Shown one piece after another: positions 45,776 through 58,399 of a stretch of DNA of 64,000 nucleotides. The stretch lies in the NCBI GenBank assembly GCA_023935145.1, contig CM043701.1, positions 68,739,317 through 68,803,316 of the forward strand. The letters run 5' to 3'. This DNA comes from Bretschneidera sinensis. Taxonomy: Eukaryota; Streptophyta; Magnoliopsida; Brassicales; Akaniaceae. Every line of letters begins with the position of its first letter. The stretch's first letter is position 1. The notes below the pieces were generated by a model. The model was not told the origin of the DNA. It ran no database searches and worked only from the letters and a program-made list of their open reading frames with translations. The translations under genes and the position numbers were made by a program.

Positions 45776-46202
45776 TGAAGTTGAATAATTTTTATGGGAT
45801 TTAAGGAATGAAATAGCTCAGAACCACCTCCTCAGAGTTAGATGAGATATTGAATCCGAGGCTTCTATCTTTTTTTGGTCGGGGCTTAAGAACTTTCTGA
45901 ACTCTCTTGGCCGAGGTGAGTTTGGCAAGGACTTTAAATGTAGTTGTGGATGTTTGGCCTAAATGATTATAGGAGCCACTAGAAGAGGTTAACATCCATT
46001 GGTTGGGTTAGGACTTGTGGCCCATAGGTTGAGCTTGGAATTTTGGCCCATAAGTTGGGCTAGGATTTGTTTTGAGGCCCATCAAGGGCTTCTGAAATGT
46101 TTATAGAATCTTTAGTGGGTGCATCAAACCATTGTATCTTCTTAATATATGAAATGTCATGATTTGAGCCATCTAATCAGGTTGATTTGAGTCATTCATT
46201 TC

Positions 46203-46216
46203 TCTTTATAAAGAGG
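46203..46216 (+). promoter_or_regulatory. TATA-like box before the antisense ORF
   Basis: CTCTTTATAAAGAGGAGG on the plus strand, about 280 bp upstream of ATG 46489. A possible donor AG|GTAAGT follows at 46459. Suggests the accessory ORF is transcribed on its own, opposite to the retrotransposon. Confidence 0.35.
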
Positions 46217-46488
46217 AGGTTTTCAAAGAAAGCCTACTTCACTTTGCAATTTCTTCTTTCAAATAGTTTTGGAGAGCCCTCGAAGTTTTTGTGGTAGAGA
46301 GCCCTCAGAATTTTCATGGTAAAGAAAGGCCTTATAGTTTTTGTAGAGAAAGGTCTCAGAGTTTTTAGAGCAAAAGTCCTCAGAGTTTTGTAGTAGAAGG
46401 CTTTAAAGATTTCGTAAATCATCCTTTTTGGCTCTTTGGATTTCAGATTCTATTCTTAGGTAAGTCATTCGTCCTATTCTTTTCGTAA

Positions 46489-48106
46489 ATGTCTTCTCAT
46501 AGCAATAGTTCATCTAGTTCCTTGAAGGTTGAGGTAAGTAGCACCTCGGTCGAGTCTCGGGTAAAGATGTGTATTTTAGATTCTAAAGCGATGGTTAAGG
46601 AAGAAGTTCCTCCTCGAAATATAAGCATTCATTAAAAGATCTACAGGAGAATCTTGCCTTAGATGCTAGGGAGATTGCATTTAGTGCTTTAGAATAGCTG
46701 AATGAGTTAGGAGAGGACAAGTTTGAGAGCTTTAAAGAAAAATATAGGATCCCAGCTTAGTATTCACTTAGGATGGCTGGGGTAGGAGAGAGAGCTTGTG
46801 ACGATCCTCGAAAGGTCTGTCCTCATGAGCTACGTGTGTGCACACACTCATTGAAGTATGGTCTTTGGCTCTCTATTTATCCCTTCATCCATTTCATTTT
46901 GAACCATTATGGCATCGCCCCTACTAGTTGGTGCCCAATTCGACTTGCCTTCTAGTAGGGTCTATCTATGTTTGTCAAAAGGTAGAGATATAAATGTCTT
47001 TAAAATCGTCTTCCAAATCAGTCATGACGTGGAGTATAGTTAGGTTGTTCTAAGCCAAAGCGAAAAGAAAGGTGTGATGAAGGGGAAGTCAACCTCTGTA
47101 AAAGGGTGGAAGAACAAATTTTTCTTCGTTCAGAGCTAGAGGAGCTTCAAAGTTTCGAGGAAATAGAACTTGATGTATATGAGATGGAATAAGATGTTGA
47201 CCCTTAGTGAAGTAGAGAAGAATACCTTGAAGAATGTAGTGGTTGGGGCTATAGAAGCTTTAGCTCTAGAGAGCGATTCTGACCTAGCTAGGCTCAGGCT
47301 TTGTCCTGAAGAGGGTATAAGCTTAGAGTATTTTCTTTCATTCTTTTTATGATATTTGTTTTTAGTATGATATTCTCTTATTTGTGCTGATATGTTTCCC
47401 AATATGACCTAGGTTTGGAAAGAGGTAAAAAGGATGAAGAAGATCTGATCAGGCATCCGAAAGTCAGCTTGCAGAGAAGATGAGGCATGAGTCATCCTCT
47501 CCGGAGCCCTGTGATAATGCCCACTTTGCCTCTTTGATGCCTTTGTTTAGATCAAGGGCCCTGCTCCGTTGCCTCTTGGTTTCTTAGTTATGGGATATCA
47601 GTCTCTTCCTGGTTATCCTGCAGTCATAGACGTCTTCAAGCCTAATTAGTTTATCAAGCGGGGAATATCAGTCTTTGAAAATCTTTAGGTCACCTAAGAA
47701 CATCTCATCAAGGGAATCTCTCCATGGGATATGGTAGGACTGGCCGTGAAGCCACCTAAGGTTCTTTCAAACATGATGGAGGGTTAGCCTCCAAGGTACT
47801 TAAACACCTATCTTTTCCTTATCTTAATTGGTCCGATGCCTAGGAATTCTGACTTGCGCTTTTCATCTTTTTCAAATGAGTATCATTTCGAGTGTGTTAT
47901 CTCAGTGCTTTACCAATGTCAATAAAAAAAACTAGAGGATCACTAGACCTTGGTCACTGACTTGAAAACTGCTCTTCGATCGAAGGATGAGGAGATCGAG
48001 TTTCTAAAGGCCAAGCTGGCTAGCTCCGAGGAGGCCAACTCGGTTTTGAAGACCCAAATGGTTGAGGCTCAGAATGATGCCGCCAAGGTATATCTGTCAT
48101 GCAAAG
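46489..48106 (+). pseudogene. antisense accessory ORF of the Tat element, Transposase_28-like (part 1)
   Basis: ATG 46489 begins MSSHSNSSSSSLKVEVSS. After stops, GEDKFESFKEKYRIPA and MAGVGERACDDPRKVCPHEL, then LWLSIYPFIHFILNHYGIAP, match the plant domain I know as Transposase_28 ('putative gypsy type transposon'). The 3' part is a coiled coil (KDEEIEFLKAKLASSEEANS). Multiple stops. The frame is cut at 48106 by the Athila insertion and resumes at 59681. Function unknown. Confidence 0.65.
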
Positions 48107-49346
48107 TGATTACGCCCAAAACAGTAACGCGGTTGTTGTAGCACGGCTTTGGGGTGTCGATTCCATAGGGAAACAAGTTAACTATAAAGAAATATGTAAA
48201 CCTTAATATGAAACGATATAATCAAAATAAGTAAAGAATCTGAAATTGATGATGAAGTAATTGTGTAGGTTGTAAAATATGATAGAGGGACAACAAGGAT
48301 CCGGGAATCCTCCCTAGGTTCGTTGCCCTAATCCTAACTTGATTCAGTTGTTTTTATCTCGATTGCACGTTTCACATCCCTAATATGATCATAATGAAGT
48401 ACTTCTTATTTTCGATTCATGCACATATGATCTATCCTATAGGTTTATCAAGAAACGACAATATATCTTTGTCGACAATATTGCAGTAATAAACAAACCT
48501 GAAGGCTAGATTTACCTGACTCAATTATACCCAAAAACCTTGACATAAGAGAAGCATGACTAAAGTTATATCAAGGAAAAAAGATACAATCACCGAAATA
48601 GATAAAATCTTATAATTAGATAAAGAAGTAAATCATGAGAATTTTTGACAATAAATTCTTTTTTACAACTTAACCAAATAAGGGTAGATAGGGACAACTA
48701 CACCTAGGGATTCATCCCTTCACCTTGCTAGGAAGTTAGCTAGCCATGGTGTTCATGGCTAAACACTTTTGTGGATGAGCTACTGCTTTGAGTTTTCTGG
48801 CTTTTCTTCTCAGCCAAGATCCCCTTTTTCTTAAACCCCAAGTATCCTATTTATAGTACAAGATTCCAAGGTGTTTTTGGGTTTATTCTAATGTTTAAAA
48901 AACCTAATTAAAATCTAACTCGGAGATGCAAATCCGTGTGTGCGCTGCGGTGCTGTTGGGGAGCACCATGGTGCTAGGCATATTCTGGATTGGGAGAGCT
49001 TCTGGGCATCGCAGTGCTGTTGAGGAGCATCGCGATGCTGGCTGGTTGTTCACAATGGGCGAGTTTTTGGGCACCGCGGTGCTGGCCTTTTTGCTGATTT
49101 TCTTCATTCTTTGCCTCTCCGTAGCCACTCCTATGCTTCGTCGTGCATGGAACCTTGGTGCTTTTAAACAATGATCGCTTCTTCTCCTCTTTGGACTCAA
49201 AATACCTAAAATTGTACTGGAATAAGTTAGTGATCCAATAATATTCCTTAAGAGTTATCAACACACAAGAGTGCAATATAGACTGGGAAGAATCATAAAA
49301 TGCTAACAATTAAACATCATTGAGGTATATTTTATGGCTCTTATCA
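48107..49346 (-). repeat. 3' LTR of the Athila element
   Basis: Contains the GCACCGCGGTGC-type cluster (48930-49110) and minus-strand TATA CTATAAATAG (48847-48856). It lacks a ~44-bp segment (58679-58722) present in the 5' LTR. ORFs inside it (e.g. 48926-49174) are LTR sequence, not genes. Confidence 0.93.
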
Positions 49347-50989
49347 CAACCCCCAACTAGCTTATTGCTAGTCTCTAGCAATTAAAGTGAAAACAAGAGA
49401 TGAATTCCATGGTGGGAGTCAAAAACAAAGTAAAGCACTACTAGTGCTAACCAAGAGTAATTCACTTTTGTCTCAAACATTGCACACAACATACAACACA
49501 TAGGATCATTAAATATCACTCAAATCCAAAAATAATCCAAACATCGATCTTGCAATCATTATTGACTCTTAACATCCATCTTACCACAATCCAATAATCC
49601 GTACACTCGGATGATTTTATGCATCACATTCATGAATACAAGTCTTGGTCTCTAAAAACATAACAAATTGTGTGATATCAATCACATAAACAAACTCCAT
49701 AGGCTTACTTTTCAAACCACTCTCCACTATTGTAGTAAAATCACATTACATTGGATCAATAGGTCTTTAATAAGCTTGTACTGTTAGGCTAAGGTAAAGG
49801 TTAAGAAAGGATGGGAAGGATTTACAAGTAAAAGAACTCAATCTCTTAGCTTTAAACATAACCACTTTTAAGCACTAGATAACCTTACTTCAACACCCAA
49901 CTTTTTCAACCATTTTTCGAGCATTTTTCTCAAATAACCACTTTTCTTTTCTTTACTTCTTTCTTTGCTATAATTCACTTTTCTTTTTCTTTTGTATTTT
50001 GGCCTAAGACCATTCATCCTTTTTTTTAAGGCTTCTTTTCTTTTCCATAACCCCCAACTTATCTCCTTTAGTGTATTTGGTTTATGGTTTCCATATTTCC
50101 ATCCTTACTCTTTTTAAGTGCTTCTCAATAAATGTGTATAGCTAAATTCTTTGAAGAGAAAGCTAAGGATAAAATATTCTTTTTAGGCTCATAAGGGTGA
50201 GTAAATGGGCTATTTGAAAGAAACAAGGCTCAAATTGGTGACTAGTGGTAAACATAGCAATGGTAGGTTTTTGACAAGCTCAAACGGTCCAAAATGGCCT
50301 ATATCATATCCTAAGTAATGTGCATTCTAGGAATTCACCTCAAGTGATTATTAAGTAAGTTCTAGAGCTTGCCAAGACCGTAAAAATATTCACAAAATAA
50401 TCACACATAAAAATTTTCTAAATGCTTAAGATTAATCATACAATCTTACCACAAACTAGAGTCACTAACCAAATCAAGGTTGACACTTAAAGTATTTTCG
50501 AATTGAAACAAAATTTAACTTCTTCTAAATGTTGTATGTTATCTCAATTAAGCTTATATCATTGACATGTGAATTACATCCAAGGCAAACAGAAATCATG
50601 CTTAAAACAGAAGGTAAGGGGAGGTAACACCAAACAATTTAAAGAAATATGTTTCCTCCACCCCCAACTTAAAATTTGCATTGTCCTCAATGTTTAAAGA
50701 GAAAGTAAAGAAAAACTCCCTTTTGTAAGCACGAGTGCACAGGTGCTGGACAATGTGTACTACCAGGTGAAGTGCTTGGCATTCTTCTTGCTAAAATTCC
50801 AATCTACAACATAGAACAAGACAACAAAAAGGAAACAACTTTGGTATACCCTTAAGATTCTCACCATATGTTAGGTTAGTACAGAAAATAAAATAAAAAG
50901 AAATAAAGGAGGAAAGTAAAAATATCCGAAATGAAGACACTCTAAACAAACAAAATAAACAACAAAATAAAGGACCTAAAACTAATCCT
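49347..50989 (-). other. 3' untranslated region of the Athila element
   Basis: The minus-strand purine tract AGCTAGTTGGGGGTTG adjoins the LTR. Two similar runs occur at about 50050 (AAGTTGGGGGTTATGG) and 50661 (AAGTTGGGGGTGGAGG). No ORF. Confidence 0.65.
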
Positions 50990-52099
50990 CTAAATTCTCA
51001 TCCTCCTCTTCATCCTCTTCATTTTGTTAATTCTCTTCACCTTCCTCAGGAGTGGGATCAAAAAATGAACCCGGATAGGGTGGCACATCTGACCAAAAGA
51101 AAAGTAGACCTCGGCTTGATAATCGGCCTGCTGAGCCAAGAATCTGTCTTGCCGAGCCAATATTTTGTCTTGACAATCTATCCTATCAAGCAATAATTTT
51201 TTATGCTTGTCAAAACGACTCTCTAGACACTCAAGGCGCTCGACAATAGTGAAAGGCCTAGAGGAAGAAGGATAGTCAGTAGAGGTTGCTCCCTCTCTCA
51301 GAATTGGCGACCTTGAGGCTTTAATCTGTGCTAACAAGCTATCATCAATGGGTCTTTTGGGTTCCTGGGCCTCTTCATCAGGGCTGTATTGGACTCCAGC
51401 TCAGATGCACAATTGGGTTATTAAAGAAGGAAAATATAATTCGAGCTTTTGTCTAATAGTGTGTTTGATTGAATCATGTATGACCTGGCCGACATCGATA
51501 GTCATTCCCATTAAAATTGCATAGACTAACACAGCTCGCTCAACAGTTAAGGCACTATAATGTAAAGCAGGCATCATCCTCTAACATATAAAATATTGCC
51601 AAGCCTTAGCAGTGGCATTGAGAGAAATACCGGGCAAAGTGACAGGGAGATCACCCGTCATTTTCCATGTAGTGCCTGGAATACAAAAGGTAGTGCAAAT
51701 CTCTTCATAATTGATGGTGGACACATATAAACTATACTCACTATGCTTAATGTCAAGTAATCCATAGAAGTTATTAATGGACGTGCTACTAAAAGAGACT
51801 ATTTGTCCTCTCACTCTCACTTCACCATTCCTATGCTCGGTTGCATTTGCATAAAATTCTCTAACCAAATTTGGGAGGGAGTGAGAGGGTTGTCTTGTAA
51901 ATGTGCCTCAATTCCTATATAGAATCATTCTAAATAAGGTCAGATTTCCCCTCTCGGTGATGTTGAATCCTCTTTCGGGAATGGGTTTTCGACTTTGCAA
52001 CATACTAATATATCTCTCACTTACTTCAAAACTCACAAATTTTGTCTTATCATACTCTTGTTGTGGTCTCCCCCTTGGTCTCTTGGTCTTAGGTGCCAT
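50990..52099 (-). pseudogene. env-position ORF3 of the Athila element, Transposase_32-like
   Basis: Starts MAPKTKRPRGRPQQEYDKTK (basic, AT-hook-like RGRP), with FVSFEVSERYISMLQSRKPI. After a frame change, MVREFYANATEHRNGEVRVR, INNFYGLLDIKHSEYS and LNATAKAWQYFIC belong to the same domain type as 3716-4900 of the copia element. The C-terminal RLECLESRFDKHKKLLLDRI is a coiled coil, ending in an acidic/basic low-complexity tail. No signal peptide or membrane anchor is seen. Function unknown. Confidence 0.7.
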
Positions 52100-52456
52100 G
52101 AAATCAAATTTTTAGGACAATAGACTTAAGGCAAAATATAACCACTAAATAGCACAAATGCACAATAAAATGGAAGAAAGTGGTCTTACTTGATGTCCAT
52201 GGTGGAGAGAAGAAAGACTATCTACCTCTTGAAATGTTCTTGATGAACCCAATGGTCTTCTTATAACCAAGCTTTAGAGAGAGAGAGTGCTAGCAAAATC
52301 AGTAACAAAAGTGAGCAATTTAGTAAGAAATGATGCATAAACAAGAAAACTTTAGTGCAAGTGATTGAGCAAGTAAGGATGTGTTTCAAAGTGGAAAGAG
52401 GAGGTAGTGTGCTGCTGGTTTTGTGAAAGAAGAAATGAGGAAGAAGGCTGTAAAAT

Positions 52457-52672
52457 GGCTTTTATAGTGTAGAATTAGGGTTAGGTAGGTGCTGGGATCG
52501 AGCTAGCGCCGTGAAGTGTGCTGCAGTGCTGGGCCTGGAGCTGTGCACTGCGGTGCTGGGCCTGGTGCTGCTGGGCTCAGTTCTGGGCACCGCAGTGCTG
52601 AGCCTGGCGCTGCTAATCCTAGTGCTGGGTACCGCGATGCTGCTGAGGAGCACTGCGGTGCACACTAGTGCC
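52457..52672 (-). promoter_or_regulatory. LTR-like palindrome cluster and TATA box before ORF3
   Basis: GCACCGC(A/G)GTGCTG-type words recur at 52490-52672, the same motif as in this element's LTR. The minus-strand TATA CACTATAAAAGCC (52457-52469) follows immediately, and ORF3 starts ~360 bp downstream at 52099. Inference: an internal promoter for ORF3. Confidence 0.55.
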
Positions 52673-52847
52673 TAAAAATTATGTTCTTGGTTGTCAACAG
52701 AAAAATAAAATAAAGTTAAAAAGTAAATCTGAAAAATTAAATTAAACTAAAAGAAAAAACTAACAATTGAGATTAAATCAAATGTAATTAAAAACAAAAT
52801 AAACAAATCAAAAAAATAATAAATGAAAACATACCTGTGTGGTAAAG

Positions 52848-54467
52848 TTAAGGGAAATAGACCGGATCCATAAGTGGAATGTCTTCCACCTCCGGATCTG
52901 GCCTATTGATTAAGATCTTAAGGCGCTGACCATTCACTTTAAAAATTCGACCGTCCTTAGTGTCCTCAATTTCCACCGCTCCATTTTCAAAAATATGTTT
53001 TACTATGAAAAGACCGGTCCATCTTGACCGAAGTTTTCCTGGATGCTTATGGAGTCTAGAATCATATAAGAACACCCGATCATTGGGTCTAAATGTTTTC
53101 CTCAAAATGTTTTTATCATGGAATGCTTTCATCTTGGTCTTATAGATTCTAGAGTTCTCATAAGCATCGTTTCTTAATTCCTCTAACTCCGTCAGTTGAT
53201 ACTTCCTAAGCTTACCTGCCTTTCCTATGTCAAAATTAAAAGACTTGATGGCCCAATAAGCTCTATGCTCGAGCTCTACGGGTAAGTGGCAAGGCTTTCC
53301 AAAAACAAGCCTATAAGGTGACATGCCTAACAGTGTTTTAAAAGCAGTACAGTAGGCCCAAAGTGCATCAACAAGTCTTAAAGACCAATCCTTGTGATCT
53401 AGGTTAACCATTTTTTCTAAAATTTGTTTAATTTCCTTATTAGCGAGCTCTACTTGTCCACTAGTCTGAGGATGATAGGCAGTAGAAATTTTATGTAACA
53501 CCCCATATTTTTGCATTAAAGCTTCAAAAGAACGGTTGCAAAAATGTGTACCTCGATCACTAATTATAGCACGTGGTGTACCAAATCGAGATAACACATT
53601 TTCTTTAAGAAATTTGATTACCGTTCTATTATCATTGCTTCGGCAAGCTGCTGCCTCTACCCACTTAGATACATAATTTATTACCACAATGATATATTGG
53701 TATCCAAAGGAAGGAGGAAAGGGTCCCATAAAATCGATGCCCCAACAATCAAATATTTCAATTACTAAAATAGGGTCTAAGGGCATCATATTTCGACGGG
53801 ACACAGCTCCTAACTTTTGACACCTTTCACATGAGCGACAATAGGTGTTTGTATCTTTAAACAAGGAAGGCCAATAAAATTCACACTGCAAAATTTTTGC
53901 AGTGGTTTTTTTTTTTGAAAAGTGGCCTTCACAAGCTTGGGAGTGACAAAATTCTAAGACACTTGCAATCTCTTCATTAGGGATGCAACGCCTTATAATT
54001 TGGTCAGGGCAATACTTAAAAAGATAGGGGTCATCCCAATAGAAATTATATACCTCGTATAAGAATTTCCTCTTGTCTTGAGTGCTCCAATCCATTGGTA
54101 TCTCACCTGTAGCCAAATAATTTATGATGTGAACAAACCATGGTAGAGAAGAAATGGATAGTAATTGCTCATCAGGAAAATCATCCTTGATTGGAATTTC
54201 ATCACAAGTGTCCTCGAAAGTAAGTCTCGAAAGATGATCAGCCACTACATTCTCCACTCTTTTTTTGTCTTTGATGGTGATGTCGAATTCTTGTAGGAGG
54301 AGGATCCATCGTATTAGTCGTGCTTTAGTATCCTTCTTTGTAAGAAGGTACTTGAGGGCTACATGATCTGTAAAAATAAGAATAAGGGAACCAATTAAAT
54401 AAGCACGAAATTTGTCTAAAGCAAATACTACAGCTAGTAATTCTTTTTCAGTTGTGGAGTAATTCAT
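52848..54467 (-). CDS. gypsy RNase H-integrase segment, open frame
   Basis: 539 codons without a stop. RNase [16 protein letters not shown] and [11 protein letters not shown] (residues 5-45), ending VADHLSRL. Integrase: zinc finger His175/His182 with CRSCERC (210-216). Catalytic Asp in GIDFMGPFP (~245), Asp in ISDRGTHF (~304), Glu in [10 protein letters not shown] (~340). C-terminal [13 protein letters not shown] resembles the GPY/F module. It is the downstream part of the Gag-Pol polyprotein, so the ATG is not a true start; upstream pol is frameshifted, so this copy probably makes no enzyme itself. Confidence 0.9.
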   Translation of the reverse strand: MNYSTTEKELLAVVFALDKFRAYLIGSLILIFTDHVALKYLLTKKDTKARLIRWILLLQEFDITIKDKKRVENVVADHLSRLTFEDTCDEIPIKDDFPDEQLLSISSLPWFVHIINYLATGEIPMDWSTQDKRKFLYEVYNFYWDDPYLFKYCPDQIIRRCIPNEEIASVLEFCHSQACEGHFSKKKTTAKILQCEFYWPSLFKDTNTYCRSCERCQKLGAVSRRNMMPLDPILVIEIFDCWGIDFMGPFPPSFGYQYIIVVINYVSKWVEAAACRSNDNRTVIKFLKENVLSRFGTPRAIISDRGTHFCNRSFEALMQKYGVLHKISTAYHPQTSGQVELANKEIKQILEKMVNLDHKDWSLRLVDALWAYCTAFKTLLGMSPYRLVFGKPCHLPVELEHRAYWAIKSFNFDIGKAGKLRKYQLTELEELRNDAYENSRIYKTKMKAFHDKNILRKTFRPNDRVFLYDSRLHKHPGKLRSRWTGLFIVKHIFENGAVEIEDTKDGRIFKVNGQRLKILINRPDPEVEDIPLMDPVYFP

Positions 54468-54544
54468 TTGAGCACTATTTAAAGTTTTACTAGCATAGTA
54501 AATGACAAATGGTTTTCTCTCTCTTCACTTTTCAAGAACAGCAC

Positions 54545-55488
54545 CTACAGGGTAGTCATTAGCATCACAATGATTTCAAAAGGCAAAGTCCAATCTGGTG
54601 ACTGCATTATAGGTGCGGAAGTAAGCTTTCCAATCAGCATTTGGAATGCTTCTTGACAAGCTCTTGTCCATTCAAGGGGAGTGTCTTTAACTAGGAGAGC
54701 ATATAGTGGTCTAGATATGTTTGAAAAATTTTGTATGAACCTCCTATAAAAACCAGCATGACCAAGGAAAGACCTCATATCCTTTATTGTCTTAGGTGTA
54801 GGCAATTTAGAGATTAATTCAATCTTAGATTGATCAACCTATATTCCTTTAGAAGAGACAATATACCCTAAGACAATGCCAGATGGTACCATGAATGGCA
54901 ATTTTCCCAATTTAAAACCAATTCTTTTTCCTCACAGCGAATTAATACTATTTCTAAATTCATTAAGCATGCTTCAAATGAAGATCCAAAAACAGTTAGG
55001 TCATCCATAAAAACCTCCATACAACTTTCAACCATGTCACTAAAAATACTCATCATGCAGCGTTGAAAAGTAGCGGGGGCATTACATAATCCAAATGGCA
55101 TCCTGGGAAAAGCATAGGTGCCAAAAGGGCAAGTAAAAGTGGTATTTTCTTGGTCTTCTAATGCAATTTCTATTTGATAATAACCAGAATAACCATCTAG
55201 AAAATAGTAAAATGGATGACCAACTACATGCTCAAGAATTTGATCAATAAAAGGGAGTGGAAAGTGGTCTTTTCGGGTGGTAGCATTTAATTTTCTGTAA
55301 TCAATGCACATACGCCACCCGGTCACAAGTTTGGTAGGGACTAGCTCTCTTAGGTCATTCTTTACTACCATGACTCCGAACTTTTTAGGGACGACTTGTG
55401 TAGGACTTACCCATTTACTATCAGCTATAGGATATATAATACCCGCATCTAACAGTTTCAGCACTTCATTTTTCACTACTTCTTTCAT
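54545..55488 (-). pseudogene. gypsy reverse transcriptase, frameshifted
   Basis: LLDAGIIYPIADSKWVSPTQ, WRMCIDYRKLNATTRKDHFP, FLDGYSGYYQI (first Asp), PFGLCNAPATFQRCMM and the catalytic EVFMDDLTVFGSSF are intact in 54868-55488. A frameshift near 54890 (NWENCHSW for NWEKCHFM) precedes TPKTIKDMRSFLGHAGFYRR and PLEWTRACQEAFQML (thumb/connection). A second shift near 54560 lies before RNase H. Confidence 0.9.
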
Positions 55489-55622
55489 AGTGGGATTAAG
55501 CCTACGTTGAGGGTCTCTACGATGACTAGCTCATTCATCCAAATTTATTTTATGGGAGCAGATTAGGGGACTAATTCCCTTTAAATCAGCCATGCTCCAA
55601 CCTAGGGCTGATTTGTGTGCAT

Positions 55623-56366
55623 TCAATGTTTGAAGTAATTTCTCACCTTGAGTCTAAGATAATTTAAAAAAATAATAACAGGAAAGGTATCACCTGGATC
55701 GAGAAAAGCATGCTTTAAGCCCTTAGGTAGCGACTTTAGTTCGACCTTAGGTGCTTCCATAATTGAGGGGACTTGTGTCTTATTTCTTTCGGGCAGCTTC
55801 TCAAACCTTGGTTGCCATGCCCGATTGCTATAATCCTGAGATTTTTCAAAAACAACACAAATATTAATCATATCAGTTTTATCATCAAATAAATCTATCT
55901 CAAAATTAACAAGAAAATTCTTAAGAGGATCATAATCATGAGCTAAGGAAACTCCCTCATTTATGAGTGACTCAATCATGTAAAGTTGGTGGTGTTCGTC
56001 CTCATCTTCGGGTTGCTTTGCAACATTGAAAATATTTACTTCAAGTGTCATATTGCCAAAGGATAGTTTCATCAGTCCATTCCTACAATTTATTAGAGCA
56101 TTCACAGTAGCAAGGAAAGGTCTACCCAAAATCAAAGGGATTTTAGAGTTAGTGTCAACAGCAGAAGTAATATCAAGAATTAAGAAATCAACAGGATAGT
56201 AAAATTTATCAATTTGAATCAAAACATCCTCTACCACACCCCGGGGTACTTTGACTAAACGGTCAACCAATTGCAATACTACGCCGATTGGTTTGATTTC
56301 TCCTAACCCCAACTGTAAGTAAATGGAGAATGGCATTAGGTTTACACTAGGTCCTAAATCTAGCAA
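55623..56366 (-). pseudogene. gypsy aspartic protease and linker
   Basis: MLDLGPSVNLMPFSIYLQLG: the active site DLGA reads DLGP. Then PRGVVEDVLIQIDKFYYPVD, LILGRPFLATVNALINCRNG (flap region) and linker KSLPKGLKHAFLDPGDTFPV leading towards RT. Just upstream (56380-56592) LNLPFLHVIKQVSTYAKVFK and AFLTEQVSALFEQRIPLKYK complete the N-terminal side in another frame. Confidence 0.88.
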
Positions 56367-56379
56367 GGCTTGTCCAATC

Positions 56380-58251
56380 TCATGATTTCCAAATGCTGCA
56401 AGTAATGGTAGGACAGCCCGGATCCTTGTATTTTAGGGGAATTCTTTGCTCAAATAACGCACTAACTTGCTCAGTTAGGAATGCCGTTTTCTTGACATGG
56501 TGTTTCCTCTTAATGGTGCATAAATCCTTGAAAACTTTTGCATAGGTAGAGACTTGTTTAATCACATGCAAAAAAGGAAGATTAAGTTTCACTTGCTTTA
56601 AGTTCTCAAGGATTTCATTATTTATTTTCAGTTTTTTTTTTGGATTTTAAGGCTTGGGGGAATGGTGCCTTAACAGGATTTTTTGTCACTTCAGGGTCTT
56701 TAAGTAACTTGGCTTCACTATTAGTTTGACCCTTTTACACATCCTCGAATTTATTCATTGGCGGGATGTGCAGTGACTTGCCACTTCGGGTCACAATGGC
56801 ATTTACATCTTTCAAATTTTCTTGTGCCATATGTTGACCGTGAGGTACAGACTGAGCTTGGGAAGGAAACTTACCTCACTTAGTCACACTTAAGGAGCCC
56901 ATTAATTTAGACACTTGGCTCATTATTTCTTTGTTCTCCTCAACCACTTGTGTAATTAATGCCTCACACCTCTGGTTTGTTTTTCCTTGTGTTTCTATGA
57001 AAACATGTAAGGTGTCTTCTAGAGAGTTCCTAGAGGATGAGGGTGCATGATAAGGTGCTGGGTATGATCTAGGGGGTTGTGCATGCTGCTGGTTTTCAGA
57101 TTTTCAGCTGAAGTTGGGATGATTTCGCCACCCCGGATTGTAAGTGTTAGAGAAGGGTGCTTGAGGCTTCTTGTACATGCCTAAGGCATTACATTGTTCC
57201 TCGTACAGCCCTCTCATGTCAACAAATGTGGGGCATTCTTGAGCAGGATGATCAATCCCACCACACACAAAACATGGTTCTAAAGGTTCGGCTTGATTAA
57301 CCATGTATGTTGGTTTTTTCGTTTTCAATGCCTCTAACTCCCTAGTAAGCATCTCGACTTTGGCCTTAAGATTATCCTATTCCCTAAGATGGTAGATTCC
57401 CCCACCACTAGAGTTTCCTATAGGTCGTGACCTATTTGTGCTTTCAGTAGCACTAAGTTCAGTCCATGTGTGAGCTTTTTCAGCAAGCTCATTAAGGTAC
57501 TCAAAAGCCTCATTAGGGTTTTTTTGCAGAAATTCACTATTGCACATCATCTCGATAAATTAGTGCTCTCTATAGGTAAGACTCTCATAGAAATAGCTCA
57601 CTAAGTGCCAATTTTCATACCCATGATGTGGACACATACTTAACAGCTCTTTAAATTTCTCCCAATAGTGATACAAAGTCTCGTTTTTCTTTTGTGCAAA
57701 GGTGGAGATATGTCTTTTCAATGCATTAGTTTTATGTTGAGGGAAGTATTTGTTAAAAAAGACTTGGGTCATATCATTCCATGACCCAATAGATCGTGGT
57801 CTCAATGAGTATAACAAACTCTTAGCTTTATCCTTCAAGGAGAAAGGAAAAAATTTGAGTCTCACGATATCATTGGTTACATCTTGACTATGGAAAATCG
57901 CAACTACTTCCTCAAATTCTCTAATGTGCACATATGGGTTTTTGTTTTCCAGGCCATGAAAAGTGGGGAGTAATTGTATCATCCCCGGTTTAAAGTCTTG
58001 ATGGCGGGTGTTGGCTGGAAACATAATACACGATGGTGTGGCTGTCCGGCTAGGATGTAGGTAGTCGTTAAGTGTCCTAGCAACATTTTCATTAGGGTTT
58101 CACCCATGTTAACAAAGTTTTCTAAATTTTCTATGGGGTGAACACTAGAGTTTGATCTAAGTGAAGTTTCACTAACAGACATGGAAGGGAAAGGTATCTC
58201 TATTTCGGGTCCCTTAATGAATCTCCCTCACGAATCTCTCTGTCTAAGCAT
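56380..58251 (-). pseudogene. Athila gag with stops and frameshifts
   Basis: Start ATG 58251 (MLRQRDS, then TGA where the relative at 63568 has another codon). A 1-bp deletion in the GAAAACCCT run shifts the frame near 58090. Capsid motifs FHGLENKNPYVHIREFEEVV and RLKFFPFSLKDKAKSLLYSL (57560-58024), zinc knuckle CFVCGGIDHPAQEC (~57250) and YNPGWRNHPNFS follow, then proline-rich and linker regions in broken frames to 56380. Confidence 0.88.
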
Positions 58252-58377
58252 ACACCAACTGATTTTAAAAGAAATAAATAGAACATAACAAAATAAAGGA
58301 AAAAAATCAGAATATAAAGGAAAGATAGTACCGTTTTGTCTTAGAGTTGACAAACTTCTTTATGAGTAAGCGCGTTT

Positions 58378-58394
58378 CCCCGGCAACGACACCA
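58378..58394 (-). other. primer binding site (tRNA-Asp-like)
   Basis: Minus strand TGGTGTCGTTGCCGGGG, two changes from the tRNA-Asp complement TGGCGCCGTTGCCGGGG. Confidence 0.85.
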
Positions 58395-58399
58395 AAATT

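Noticed and set aside
48926..49174. ORF resembling a small membrane protein (MQIRVCAAVLLGSTMVLGIF...), repeated at 59263-59484
   Set aside because: It lies in the U3 of both Athila LTRs over the palindrome cluster; the hydrophobic look comes from GCTG/GTGCTG-rich DNA, and the two copies differ by frame-disturbing indels.
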